Assembly: GCF_000469545.1 (NCBI RefSeq)
Contig: NZ_KI273058.1
Coordinates: 62,001-126,000 of the forward strand
Length of the DNA stretch: 64,000 bases
Direction: 5' to 3'
DNA from: Mitsuokella sp. oral taxon 131 str. W9106
GTDB lineage: Bacteria > Bacillota > Negativicutes > Selenomonadales > Selenomonadaceae
Position 1 is the first letter of the stretch. Each line of letters opens with the position of its first letter. A program made the position numbers and the translations under genes. Below, piece by piece: positions 34,088-41,097 of the stretch. The notes under the pieces are model-generated. The model had not been told where the DNA came from. It did no database searches and was given only the letters and a program-made list of their open reading frames with translations.

Positions 34088-34723
34088 TTACGGTTCAATC
34101 CGATCAAAACTCTCGGCGATCCAATCTGCATGGGAGAGATCTTGATTGCCGGAGTTCGGGTTGTGATAGGCGATGCAGGTCATGCCGGCGGCCTTTGCCG
34201 CCGCGATGCCGGCGGTCGCGTCCTCGATTACGGTACAGTGTGCAGGCACAATGCCGAGGGCATCCGCTGCTTTGCGGTAGATCGCGGGATCCGGCTTGCT
34301 CCGCGGGAGCTCTGCACCGCTGATGATGGCAGTAAAGTAGTGACGTAGACCGAAACGCCGCAGCACCATTTCGATAATGTTCCGCCCCGTGGAGGAGGCA
34401 ACGGCGAGCAGATTGCCTTTCGCGTGGAGGCGCGCAATGAGCTGTACGACGCCGGGGATTGGCACGATGTCGGCAGCATGTGTCAATCGGTCGATGTAGA
34501 GCTGATGCTTGTAGTCTGCGAGCTCCTTCCATGTCAATTCGGTTGGGCAGTCGGCAAGGGCATCAGAGAACAGCTCCTTGCTTGTGCGCCCGGCGTACTG
34601 TTCGAGGCGGCTTTTCTCAAACGGGATGCCAAAATGGTGAAAGGTCTCCATCTTCGTCGCCGTGTGAAGCGGCTCGCTGTCGATGATGACGCCGTCCATG
34701 TCAAAGATAAACGCACGCTTCAT
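34088..34723 (-). CDS. HAD phosphatase/phosphoglucomutase-like, last gene of PTS operon
   Basis: A 211-residue HAD subfamily IA protein of the beta-phosphoglucomutase/YcjU group. Motif [13 protein letters not shown] is at residues 7-18, motif II is ASSTGR, motif III lysine lies in RSKPDP, and motif IV is [12 protein letters not shown]. It could isomerise or dephosphorylate the sugar phosphate made by the PTS. Its ATG overlaps the EIIBC stop by 4 bp, so the two are coupled. Confidence 0.85.
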   Translation of the reverse strand: MKRAFIFDMDGVIIDSEPLHTATKMETFHHFGIPFEKSRLEQYAGRTSKELFSDALADCPTELTWKELADYKHQLYIDRLTHAADIVPIPGVVQLIARLHAKGNLLAVASSTGRNIIEMVLRRFGLRHYFTAIISGAELPRSKPDPAIYRKAADALGIVPAHCTVIEDATAGIAAAKAAGMTCIAYHNPNSGNQDLSHADWIAESFDRIEP

Positions 34724-36099
34724 GCTTCTTCCTCCTCCTTCGGATCCTCAAAGCCGATCACAAGCGCTGCCGCAAAGGTGACAACGGATGAGATGAGCAG
34801 GGTGATGAGTGCATATACGATGTAGTTCTCATCCTCGCTGACCCACATTGCCATGCTGAGCAGGCCAGGTGTGACGTAGATGAACGCCTTGAGCTTTACG
34901 ATCCCCGCAAAGAGCGCCGCCGCACCACTGCCGAGCATACAGGCGTACATGGGACGCTTCAGCTTCAGGTTGACACCGTACATGGCAGGCTCCGTGATGC
35001 CGCCGAGATAGGCGGTCATACCGGATGAGAGGGCGAGCGAGCGGAGCTTCTGATTCTTCGTTTTCCACGCGACCGCCATCGCAGCAGCCGCCTGCGCCAT
35101 GTTCGAGCAGAGTGCCACAACGCGGATGACGGGGTCAAAGCCCTGCTGCGCGACGAGCATGATGCTGATCGGGCTCAGCGCCTTATGCATGCCGATGGAT
35201 ACGAGCCATGGATAGAGGGCTGCGAGTGCCGCGAGTGCAAAGCTGCCCAGCAGGCCGTAGACAAACATGCTGCCGTCCGCAATTGCCTGCGAGATAACGT
35301 TGCCGACCGGGCCGATGCAGATGAGTGCGAGCGGCACACTGATGAGCGCGACGAGCATCGGCTCGACAAATATCTTTACCATGGCAGGCGTAATGCGCTT
35401 CACCGCACGCTCGATGTAGGACATGATCCAGACAGAGAGCAGCACAGGCACAATCGTCGACGAGTACTTCGCCAGCATAATGGGGATGCCGAGGAACTCC
35501 ACGGGGTTCCCCTTTGATACCATCGCCACCCATGTCGGATGGATCATGGCGAGACCGATGAATGCGCCCATATACGGATTGCAGCCGAACATTTTTGCCG
35601 AGGAGAAGCCGATAAAGACGGGCATGAAGTAGAAGCCCGTATCGAAGATCATGTTGAGAAATACGTAGGAAGAGGACGATTTGTCGAGCAAGCCGGTCAT
35701 CACCAGAACGAGCAGCAGCACCTTGCCCATACCACAACCGGCAAGGAGGGGCACAACAGGAGCGATAGAGCCTGTGATCGTTCCGAGAATTCTGTTGATG
35801 AGTGTTTTCTCCTCGACGGCCTTCGTCTCCGCCTTGGGCGCTTTCTCCTGTTGCAGTGCAGGTACCGCGGCGACCAGTGCGGCATAGACACGATCCACAT
35901 CGTTGCCGATGACGAGCTGGTACTGCCCGCCCTTCTTCACGAGGCTGAGCACCTCCGGAATCGCTTGTGCCTTCGCATCATCCGCCTTCGCCTCATCCTT
36001 CAGCGAAAACCGCAGCCGCGTCGCACAGTGTACAAGCGATGCGACATTTTCCGATCCGCCGACGGCGTCTAGAATCTCCGCAGTCAAATTTTCCCGCAT
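34720..36099 (-). CDS. PTS EIIBC, glucose/beta-glucoside family
   Basis: A 459-residue membrane sugar permease. EIIB lies at about residues 1-80 with phosphocysteine Cys25 (VHCATRLRF). A charged linker leads to an EIIC domain with about eight to ten membrane segments (105-445), including GGITEPAMYGVNL, the conserved substrate-site motif of this family. It takes up and phosphorylates a sugar or beta-glucoside. The sequence does not fix the substrate. It has no fused EIIA; that part is encoded at 36966-37472. Confidence 0.92.
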   Translation of the reverse strand: MRENLTAEILDAVGGSENVASLVHCATRLRFSLKDEAKADDAKAQAIPEVLSLVKKGGQYQLVIGNDVDRVYAALVAAVPALQQEKAPKAETKAVEEKTLINRILGTITGSIAPVVPLLAGCGMGKVLLLVLVMTGLLDKSSSSYVFLNMIFDTGFYFMPVFIGFSSAKMFGCNPYMGAFIGLAMIHPTWVAMVSKGNPVEFLGIPIMLAKYSSTIVPVLLSVWIMSYIERAVKRITPAMVKIFVEPMLVALISVPLALICIGPVGNVISQAIADGSMFVYGLLGSFALAALAALYPWLVSIGMHKALSPISIMLVAQQGFDPVIRVVALCSNMAQAAAAMAVAWKTKNQKLRSLALSSGMTAYLGGITEPAMYGVNLKLKRPMYACMLGSGAAALFAGIVKLKAFIYVTPGLLSMAMWVSEDENYIVYALITLLISSVVTFAAALVIGFEDPKEEEEA

Positions 36100-36110
36100 A
36101 CGATTACCTC

Positions 36111-36941
36111 CTAGGAATGAATCAAATTGATCAGATGAAGCAGGAGATAGCCCTGCTCACCATTTGTGATGCTCTTGCCCGTCTCCTCTTCGAGATAGGC
36201 AGCAATCTGCTGCACGCATGCGTAGGCATCCTTATGCTCGCTCTTGCCCCATGTGAAAAAATAGCTTTTCTCCTGCACCATCGTCTCGGCTGTCACCAAT
36301 GTCCAAAGAAAGAGCTGCAGGTGCCGCAAAAGGCGATCGTAGGGAAGACCCTTTTTTCGGTAGGCCTCCGGAAAGGCTGCCTCAATAATCGCGAGGATGT
36401 TCCGTATCATGCGCGTCACCTTCATCGTATCCACCATGCGATGATTCATATATGCATTGACGATATGAAGCGTGATAAACCCAACCTCATCCTCTGAGAT
36501 TGTGACATCAAGGAAGCTTTGGATGATAGGCACCGCAAGCTGCGCAAGACGAAATTCCTCGGGATAGAGCAGACGAATTTCAGGCAGCAGCGGATTGACA
36601 CATCGCACGCCCGCTTTTTCGCGTGCAAGCGATACGCTGATATGATCCGTCAGGGTGAGGTAGATCGTCTCGTCGATCGGCCGCCCCGTATCGTCCTGAA
36701 TCGCCTTCAGAATGTCCCCTGCGATCTCCAAGTAGACGCTGGGCAGATCGCCGATGATCTCACCGAGCCTATTCTGTACCTGTTTGTCTTTCAGCACGAA
36801 GAGTTTCTCCACAGCCGTTTCTGAGATCGTGTCACCGACATGCGCCCCAAAGCCGAGGCCCTTGCCGATGGCCACAACCTCTGCGCCGGTCTCGTCGCTG
36901 GCCAAGACCACATTGTTGCTGTATACACGCAAAATCTTCAA
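36111..36941 (-). CDS. licT: LicT/BglG family transcriptional antiterminator
   Basis: A 276-residue RNA-binding antiterminator. The CAT domain is at 1-56 (starting KILRVYSNNVV), followed by two PTS regulation domains. His100, His159, His207 and His269 fall at the same numbers as the regulatory histidines of Bacillus LicT. When the sugar is present it should bind the RAT hairpin at 37543-37570 and stop the overlapping terminator from forming. The start is TTG at 36941, with GGAGG 6 bp upstream. An upstream ATG lacks a ribosome site. Confidence 0.93.
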   Translation of the reverse strand: MKILRVYSNNVVLASDETGAEVVAIGKGLGFGAHVGDTISETAVEKLFVLKDKQVQNRLGEIIGDLPSVYLEIAGDILKAIQDDTGRPIDETIYLTLTDHISVSLAREKAGVRCVNPLLPEIRLLYPEEFRLAQLAVPIIQSFLDVTISEDEVGFITLHIVNAYMNHRMVDTMKVTRMIRNILAIIEAAFPEAYRKKGLPYDRLLRHLQLFLWTLVTAETMVQEKSYFFTWGKSEHKDAYACVQQIAAYLEEETGKSITNGEQGYLLLHLINLIHS

Positions 36942-36965
36942 AGGCAGCCTCCCTCCTTCGCGCAT

Positions 36966-37472
36966 TTAAAAAGAAAATGCCTCCGCCATCGCCGCGACCG
37001 TTCTCGGCGGCCGCATCTGAAACGGCGGAAACTCCTTTTCGTTTCCTGCCACCATGATGACGGTCGAATCGTATCCCGCCTCGCGTATCTTCGCGCGGTC
37101 GAACGTCAGGAGCGGGTCCCCCGCCTGTACGGCCTGTCCGGCAAATACGAGCACATGGAAGCCTTTCCCGTTCATCTCGACCGTATTGAGCCCCACGTGG
37201 ATGAGCAGGTCCATCCCCGCGGCACTGACAATACCGACGGCATGTCCCGTGGGAAATACCATCTTCACCGTTCCGCTCACGGGTGCATAGACTGTGCCGT
37301 CCGTGGGACGAACGGCACAGCCGCCCCCGAGGCTGCCCGAAGCAAATGCCTTATCCTCCACTTGTCCCAAAGGGATCAGCTCTCCCTCCACAGGAACATA
37401 GACCACATTTTCCTGCACCTCTTTTGGACGCTTTGCCTGCGGTCCCCTTTTGAACATCTGAAGAAAAGACAT
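36966..37472 (-). CDS. PTS EIIA, glucose family
   Basis: A 168-residue soluble phosphocarrier. His92 (LLIHVGLNTVEMNG) is the phosphorylation site and His77 its partner; they match His90 and His75 of E. coli EIIA-Glc. It passes phosphate from HPr to the EIIB domain of the permease encoded downstream. GGAAAGG lies upstream of the ATG at 37472. The frame extends upstream through the leader RNA and is not used. First gene of the operon. Confidence 0.92.
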   Translation of the reverse strand: MSFLQMFKRGPQAKRPKEVQENVVYVPVEGELIPLGQVEDKAFASGSLGGGCAVRPTDGTVYAPVSGTVKMVFPTGHAVGIVSAAGMDLLIHVGLNTVEMNGKGFHVLVFAGQAVQAGDPLLTFDRAKIREAGYDSTVIMVAGNEKEFPPFQMRPPRTVAAMAEAFSF

Positions 37473-37497
37473 CTGAAAAACGACCTTTCCATACAAC

Positions 37498-37553
37498 AAA
37501 AAACAGACATCACCATACGCCTGCGCTCTGCGCAGAGATCGCGGTAATGCCTG
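37498..37553 (-). terminator. leader terminator controlled by the antiterminator
   Basis: On the minus strand CAGGCATTACC (37553-37543) pairs with GGTGATGTCTG (37514-37504), 11 pairs including two G-U, followed by six T residues (37503-37498). The ascending arm is the 3' half of the RAT hairpin, so the two structures exclude each other. Confidence 0.88.
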
Positions 37554-37570
37554 CCGAACAGTAACACCTT
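37543..37570 (-). promoter_or_regulatory. RAT antiterminator hairpin (LicT/BglG target)
   Basis: On the minus strand the RNA has AAGGTGTTACTG, a TTCG apical loop, then GCAGGCATTACC. The GTTACTG...GCAGGC pattern is the ribonucleic antiterminator sequence bound by CAT domains of the BglG/SacY/LicT family. It begins about 13 nt after the predicted transcript start and overlaps the terminator. Confidence 0.92.
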
Positions 37571-37584
37571 TGAACTTTATACTC

Positions 37585-37612
37585 ATTATAACGACTTTCT
37601 GTGTTTTGTCAA
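37585..37612 (-). promoter_or_regulatory. promoter of the PTS operon
   Basis: Minus-strand TTGACA (37612-37607), 16 bp, TATAAT (37590-37585): full consensus hexamers. Control is therefore likely at antitermination and catabolite level rather than by weak initiation. Confidence 0.88.
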
Positions 37613-37631
37613 GGTATTTCGACAGAACCTG

Positions 37632-37645
37632 TTCACCTAGGTGAA
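37632..37645. promoter_or_regulatory. 14 bp perfect palindrome upstream of the PTS promoter
   Basis: TTCACCTAGGTGAA is a perfect palindrome ending 20 bp upstream of the -35 of the PTS promoter. A dimeric regulator site is likely, but I cannot name the protein. It does not match the usual cre consensus. Confidence 0.5.
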
Positions 37646-37699
37646 TGGCAAAGGCAAATGGCAAAAAGGAATAAAAAAGGAATAAAAGGAAAGAAAACG

Positions 37700-37732
37700 G
37701 AAGGGCGTCCGATTGCCGGTCGGACGCCCTTC
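37700..37732. terminator. terminator after the cyclase gene
   Basis: A perfect 13 bp stem (37700-37712 with 37720-37732) and 7 nt loop, 17 bp past the stop of the minus-strand cyclase gene. The minus side continues CGTTTTCTTT, the plus side TTTTTC. Confidence 0.85.
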
Positions 37733-37749
37733 TTTTTCTTTTGGTGGGA

Positions 37750-38529
37750 TTACTTCGATTGCTTCTGCTTCGGCGTGATGGCAAAGACGCGGACGGGAAG
37801 CCCCGTTGCGCCTTCGATGTTCGGCCATGCGGCGAAGAGGAGCGCGCCGACGGGCGCGACGCGGTCGAGGTTTGCAAGGACTTCGATCTGGAGCTTGCCG
37901 CTCTTTAGGACGTAGCGCTCGCAGGCGAGGTCGCCTGCCTTTTCCGCAAGTTTGCTCGCGTCGGTGTCGAGCGTCTCATGCCCGTTTGCCGCCGCGTTTC
38001 GCGTCTCGTAGATGTACTTGAGCGCCTCCATCGACCAGCCGGGCGCGTGCTCGGAGCCGTCTGCGCCCGCGCCGGAGAGTTTCTCCATGTTCGGCCAGTT
38101 CTTGTACCAGTCCGTGCGCAGGGCGACGAATGCGCCGTCCGGGATCGCGCCATGCGCGGCTTCAAATGCCTTGATGTCGTCTGCGGTGATGGCGTAGTGG
38201 ACATTTTTTTTGACCTTCTCGCTGATGTCTAAGACGACGAGCGGATAGATCATCTGCTTTGTGCCGTACGCCTCGGAGAGCGATGCGTTTCGGATGAAGT
38301 GACCGGGAAAGTCGATATGCGTGCCGAACTGCCCCGGAAACTTGAACGTCTGGATGAGGCAGTCGAGCATCGGATTGCCCCAGTCGAAGACGGTCTTTGA
38401 AAGCTCGACCGAGCCTGCGGGGATGCCCGGCCAGTACGGGCTGTCATTGTTGAGCGGGTGGCTGAGATCCACCCATTCGTACGCGTCTGAGTGAAGTTCC
38501 TGCAGTACGTTCCAAAGATTGTGTTCCAT
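37750..38529 (-). CDS. cyclase/kynurenine formamidase-like metal-dependent hydrolase
   Basis: A 259-residue protein of the cyclase family (PF04199). The signature HxxHxxxPxHF is seen in altered form as FGTHIDFPGHF, preceded by DLSHPLNNDSPYWPG, which supplies other metal ligands. Members hydrolyse formamides or other amide/lactone bonds. No tryptophan-degradation gene is near, so the substrate is unknown. It has its own promoter and terminator. Confidence 0.85.
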   Translation of the reverse strand: MEHNLWNVLQELHSDAYEWVDLSHPLNNDSPYWPGIPAGSVELSKTVFDWGNPMLDCLIQTFKFPGQFGTHIDFPGHFIRNASLSEAYGTKQMIYPLVVLDISEKVKKNVHYAITADDIKAFEAAHGAIPDGAFVALRTDWYKNWPNMEKLSGAGADGSEHAPGWSMEALKYIYETRNAAANGHETLDTDASKLAEKAGDLACERYVLKSGKLQIEVLANLDRVAPVGALLFAAWPNIEGATGLPVRVFAITPKQKQSK

Positions 38530-38579
38530 CGTGAACCGTCCTTTTCTATGAAAATACAGAAAAACGATACGCTCTATTT

Positions 38580-38608
38580 ATGATAGGGAAGTTTTCCTGC
38601 TTTGTCAA
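38580..38608 (-). promoter_or_regulatory. promoter of the cyclase gene
   Basis: Minus-strand TTGACA (38608-38603), 17 bp, TATCAT (38585-38580), about 50 bp before the start codon. Confidence 0.8.
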
Positions 38609-38635
38609 TCCAGTCTGTGCGAATGCGTATATAAG

Positions 38636-38664
38636 AAAGCCCTGACCACGTCGGCCAGGGCTTT
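38636..38664 (-). terminator. terminator after narK
   Basis: A 9 bp stem (38636-38644 with 38656-38664) 18 bp past the narK stop; the minus side runs into TTTCTTAT. Confidence 0.75.
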
Positions 38665-38681
38665 GAATCTGCACAGAGGAG

Positions 38682-40019
38682 TCAGCACTTGATGCCGGAT
38701 CCCTTGCGCGCGTAGAAGAACCAAGTGATGAGGATCGTGCTCACGGCGAAGCCGATGATGCAGTAGAACGCCGGAATGACGCTCGAAAAGGTCGCGTACG
38801 ACCAGCCGAAAATCTTCGGGATGAAGAACGCTCCGTATGCCGCAATCGCCGCCGTGAAGCCTGTGACGAGCGAGGCGTGGAACGGGTTCGTGAAGATGTA
38901 CGGAATCATGCGGAAGGAAGCGCCGTTGATGAAGCCCGTCGTGAGGAAGAGCAGCAGGAAGGCGCCGAAGAAGAGCGGGAAGCGGTGCGCCTGAAGCCCC
39001 AAGAGGACGAGGATCGTCGCGCCGAGCATGATGAAGAGGGAAACGAGCGTGACCTTCGAGCCGCTGTCCAGCTTGTCGGCGAGGAGACCGCCGACGGGAC
39101 GGATGCCTGCGCCGATGAACGGGCCGAGGAAGGCGGCGTAGGAGAAGGAAACTTCAGGGAACTCTTTCGATACGAGGAGCCCGAGCGCCGCCGAGAATCC
39201 GATGAACGAGCCGAAGCCGCAGGTATAGATCCAGCACATGAGCCAGGTGTGCTTGTTGCTGAAGATCGAAAGGATGCTCTTCGGACTCTGTTTCGGCAGA
39301 GGCAAATTGTCCATGAATTTCAGGATGAGACCGAGTGTGATGATGGTCGGGATGATCCAAAAGAAGCAGACGTTCTGCACGTACATCATGCCCTCAGGAC
39401 CCGAGACGCCGGGACCAAAGAACGAGGAGAGGTTCCAGCCAAGCAGGATCGGTGCCGTGAGGTAGATGAGCGAGACGCCGAGGTTGCCGACGCCCGCGTT
39501 GACGCCGAGCGCGAATCCCTTGTTCGCCTTCGGGAAGAAGAAGCCGATGTTCGCCATGGACGCGGAGAAGTTTGCGCCCGCGATGCCGATGAAGGAGACG
39601 AGCAGGACGAATGTGTCATAGGATGTCGTCGGATCCTGCAGGGCACGGCCAAGGCCGAAGAGCGGGAGGAGGAGGAGCGCCGTCGTGACGAAGCAGCTAT
39701 TTTTTCCGCCCATGAGGCCGGGCAGGTAGGTGTAGAAGAGACGTCCCGTCGCACCGACGAGACCAGGAAGCGCGGCAAGCGTGAAAATCTGCTCATCGCT
39801 GAACGCGAAACCGATGAATTTCAGCTTTGCCGCGACGGTTGCCCAAAGCGTCCACGCTACGAAGGACAGAACCAGCGCCCATGTCGAGGTGTAGAGGTTC
39901 TGTGTCGCGATTTTCTTGCCGTAACGCTCCCAAAAATCCTTGTTTTCCGGATCCCAATGCGCGAGGATTTCCTTGCGCGAGGGGTTGGGTCCGAGTGCGG
40001 CGAGATGCTGTTCTGCCAT
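38682..40019 (-). CDS. narK: nitrate/nitrite transporter NarK
   Basis: A 445-residue major facilitator of the nitrate/nitrite porter family with twelve predicted membrane segments and a soluble N-terminal extension of about 45 residues. Glycine-rich nitrate signature regions are seen as GIAGANFSASMANIGFFFP and GVNAGVGNLGVS. It brings nitrate in, and/or exchanges nitrite, for the cytoplasm-facing NarG site. The ATG at 40019 has GGAGAG 6 bp upstream. It is divergent from the Crp/Fnr gene and shares its upstream site. Confidence 0.95.
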   Translation of the reverse strand: MAEQHLAALGPNPSRKEILAHWDPENKDFWERYGKKIATQNLYTSTWALVLSFVAWTLWATVAAKLKFIGFAFSDEQIFTLAALPGLVGATGRLFYTYLPGLMGGKNSCFVTTALLLLPLFGLGRALQDPTTSYDTFVLLVSFIGIAGANFSASMANIGFFFPKANKGFALGVNAGVGNLGVSLIYLTAPILLGWNLSSFFGPGVSGPEGMMYVQNVCFFWIIPTIITLGLILKFMDNLPLPKQSPKSILSIFSNKHTWLMCWIYTCGFGSFIGFSAALGLLVSKEFPEVSFSYAAFLGPFIGAGIRPVGGLLADKLDSGSKVTLVSLFIMLGATILVLLGLQAHRFPLFFGAFLLLFLTTGFINGASFRMIPYIFTNPFHASLVTGFTAAIAAYGAFFIPKIFGWSYATFSSVIPAFYCIIGFAVSTILITWFFYARKGSGIKC

Positions 40020-40065
40020 ATCCAACTCTCCTTAGAAATAGATAAGAACCATACAATCGCGCAAT

Positions 40066-40126
40066 ATTATAATAGAAGACGATCCATTTGTATGTAAAAA
40101 AAATCACTTTTGTAACATATATTACG
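40066..40126. promoter_or_regulatory. narK promoter and Crp/Fnr-type operator
   Basis: TGTAA-N6-TTACG at 40111-40126 (centre 40118.5) is a Crp/Fnr-type palindrome. A minus-strand TATAAT at 40071-40066 is the probable narK -10. With a start near 40059 the site is centred about -59.5, near the classic class I position of -61.5. A plus-strand TATAAA (40173-40178) could serve the regulator's own gene. Binding by the adjacent regulator is inferred. Confidence 0.65.
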
Positions 40127-40250
40127 GCATAGGAAAAATTTGTACGCTATCCTATTAGAAAGTGTCTCTTTGTATAAAAATACGGATGGAATGACGCGTT
40201 CAGAAAAACCAACATTTTGGCGTGAGTAAACGAGGCGGAGGAAATTCGAT

Positions 40251-40940
40251 ATGAAGCAGATGGATATGGAGGCGCTCGTGCGCCGTTTCTATGAGCTGCC
40301 GGGCAAGATTGTCAAGCTGCACGATGGCGAGTACCTGTTCCGCGAGGGCGATGCGGCGCGCTATTTCTACATCGTGCGGTCGGGGCAGGTGTTCATCACG
40401 AAGTATGCGTCGTCGGGACGCGTGCTCTCCCTGCGGCTCGCCTCGCGCGACAGCATCGTCGGGGAACTCGCGCTCTACGAACAGAAGCCGGCTTATATCT
40501 TCAATGCCATCGCGCAGAGTGCGGCAGAGGTTTACGCCATCGAGTACCCCGTCCTGCAGGACTACCTCGAAAGGACGCCGAAGCTCGCGACGAATTTGCT
40601 CAAAATTGTCGGTGCGCACATGCGCAAGCAGCATTCGAAGTTTCGCGATCTTTTGCTTTACGGCAAGAAGGGCGCGCTTTACTCGACGCTCATTCGTCTT
40701 GCGAACAGCTACGGCAGACAGGAGGAAGACGGCATCCTGATTTCGGTTCCGCTGACGAATCAGGAGCTTGCCAACTATTCGGCGACGGCACGCGAGAGCC
40801 TCAATCGCATGCTCAGCGAGCTTCGCCGCGCAGGCGTCATCGAGTATCGCGAGCACCTGATCTTCATTCGCGATCTCGACTATCTCAAGGAAGCAATTCA
40901 ATGCGAGAATTGCGGATGCGAAATTTGCAATATCAAATAA
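40251..40940 (+). CDS. Crp/Fnr family regulator with C-terminal cysteine cluster
   Basis: A 229-residue regulator. The N-terminal cyclic-nucleotide-fold sensor domain spans about 1-120, with a dimer helix near 110-140. In the winged helix domain, LTNQELANYSATARESLNRM carries the recognition helix with Arg181, Glu182 and Arg186, the residue pattern that reads TGTGA-type half sites in CRP. The end of the protein carries Cys218, 221, 223 and 226 (CxxCxCxxC). Bacillus Fnr holds its [4Fe-4S] cluster with C-terminal cysteines, so an oxygen- or NO-sensing cluster is inferred here. It lies between narK and narGHJI. Confidence 0.9.
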   Translation: MKQMDMEALVRRFYELPGKIVKLHDGEYLFREGDAARYFYIVRSGQVFITKYASSGRVLSLRLASRDSIVGELALYEQKPAYIFNAIAQSAAEVYAIEYPVLQDYLERTPKLATNLLKIVGAHMRKQHSKFRDLLLYGKKGALYSTLIRLANSYGRQEEDGILISVPLTNQELANYSATARESLNRMLSELRRAGVIEYREHLIFIRDLDYLKEAIQCENCGCEICNIK

Positions 40941-40955
40941 TAAATAGGATTAGGG

Positions 40956-40990
40956 AAATACCGCCAAAGGATCGTTTTGGCGGTATTTTT
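40956..40990 (+). terminator. terminator after the Crp/Fnr gene
   Basis: A perfect 13 bp stem (40956-40968 with 40976-40988) with a 7 nt loop, ending in five T residues. Confidence 0.92.
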
Positions 40991-41030
40991 ATGAAGAATC
41001 AGCAAATAAATTTGTGATATGCATCCTATA

Positions 41031-41073
41031 TGTGATGTTTATTACATTTCATCGAATTAAAAACCGATAAAAT
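41031..41073 (+). promoter_or_regulatory. narG promoter with class II Crp/Fnr-type site
   Basis: TGTGA-N6-TTACA at 41031-41046 (centre 41038.5) and a -10 TAAAAT at 41068-41073. A transcript start near 41080 places the site at -41.5, the class II activator position, and the -35 region is replaced by the site. The sequence is close to the narK site. Confidence 0.72.
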
Positions 41074-41097
41074 GATAGGCGATTAGGAGGGGATAAC

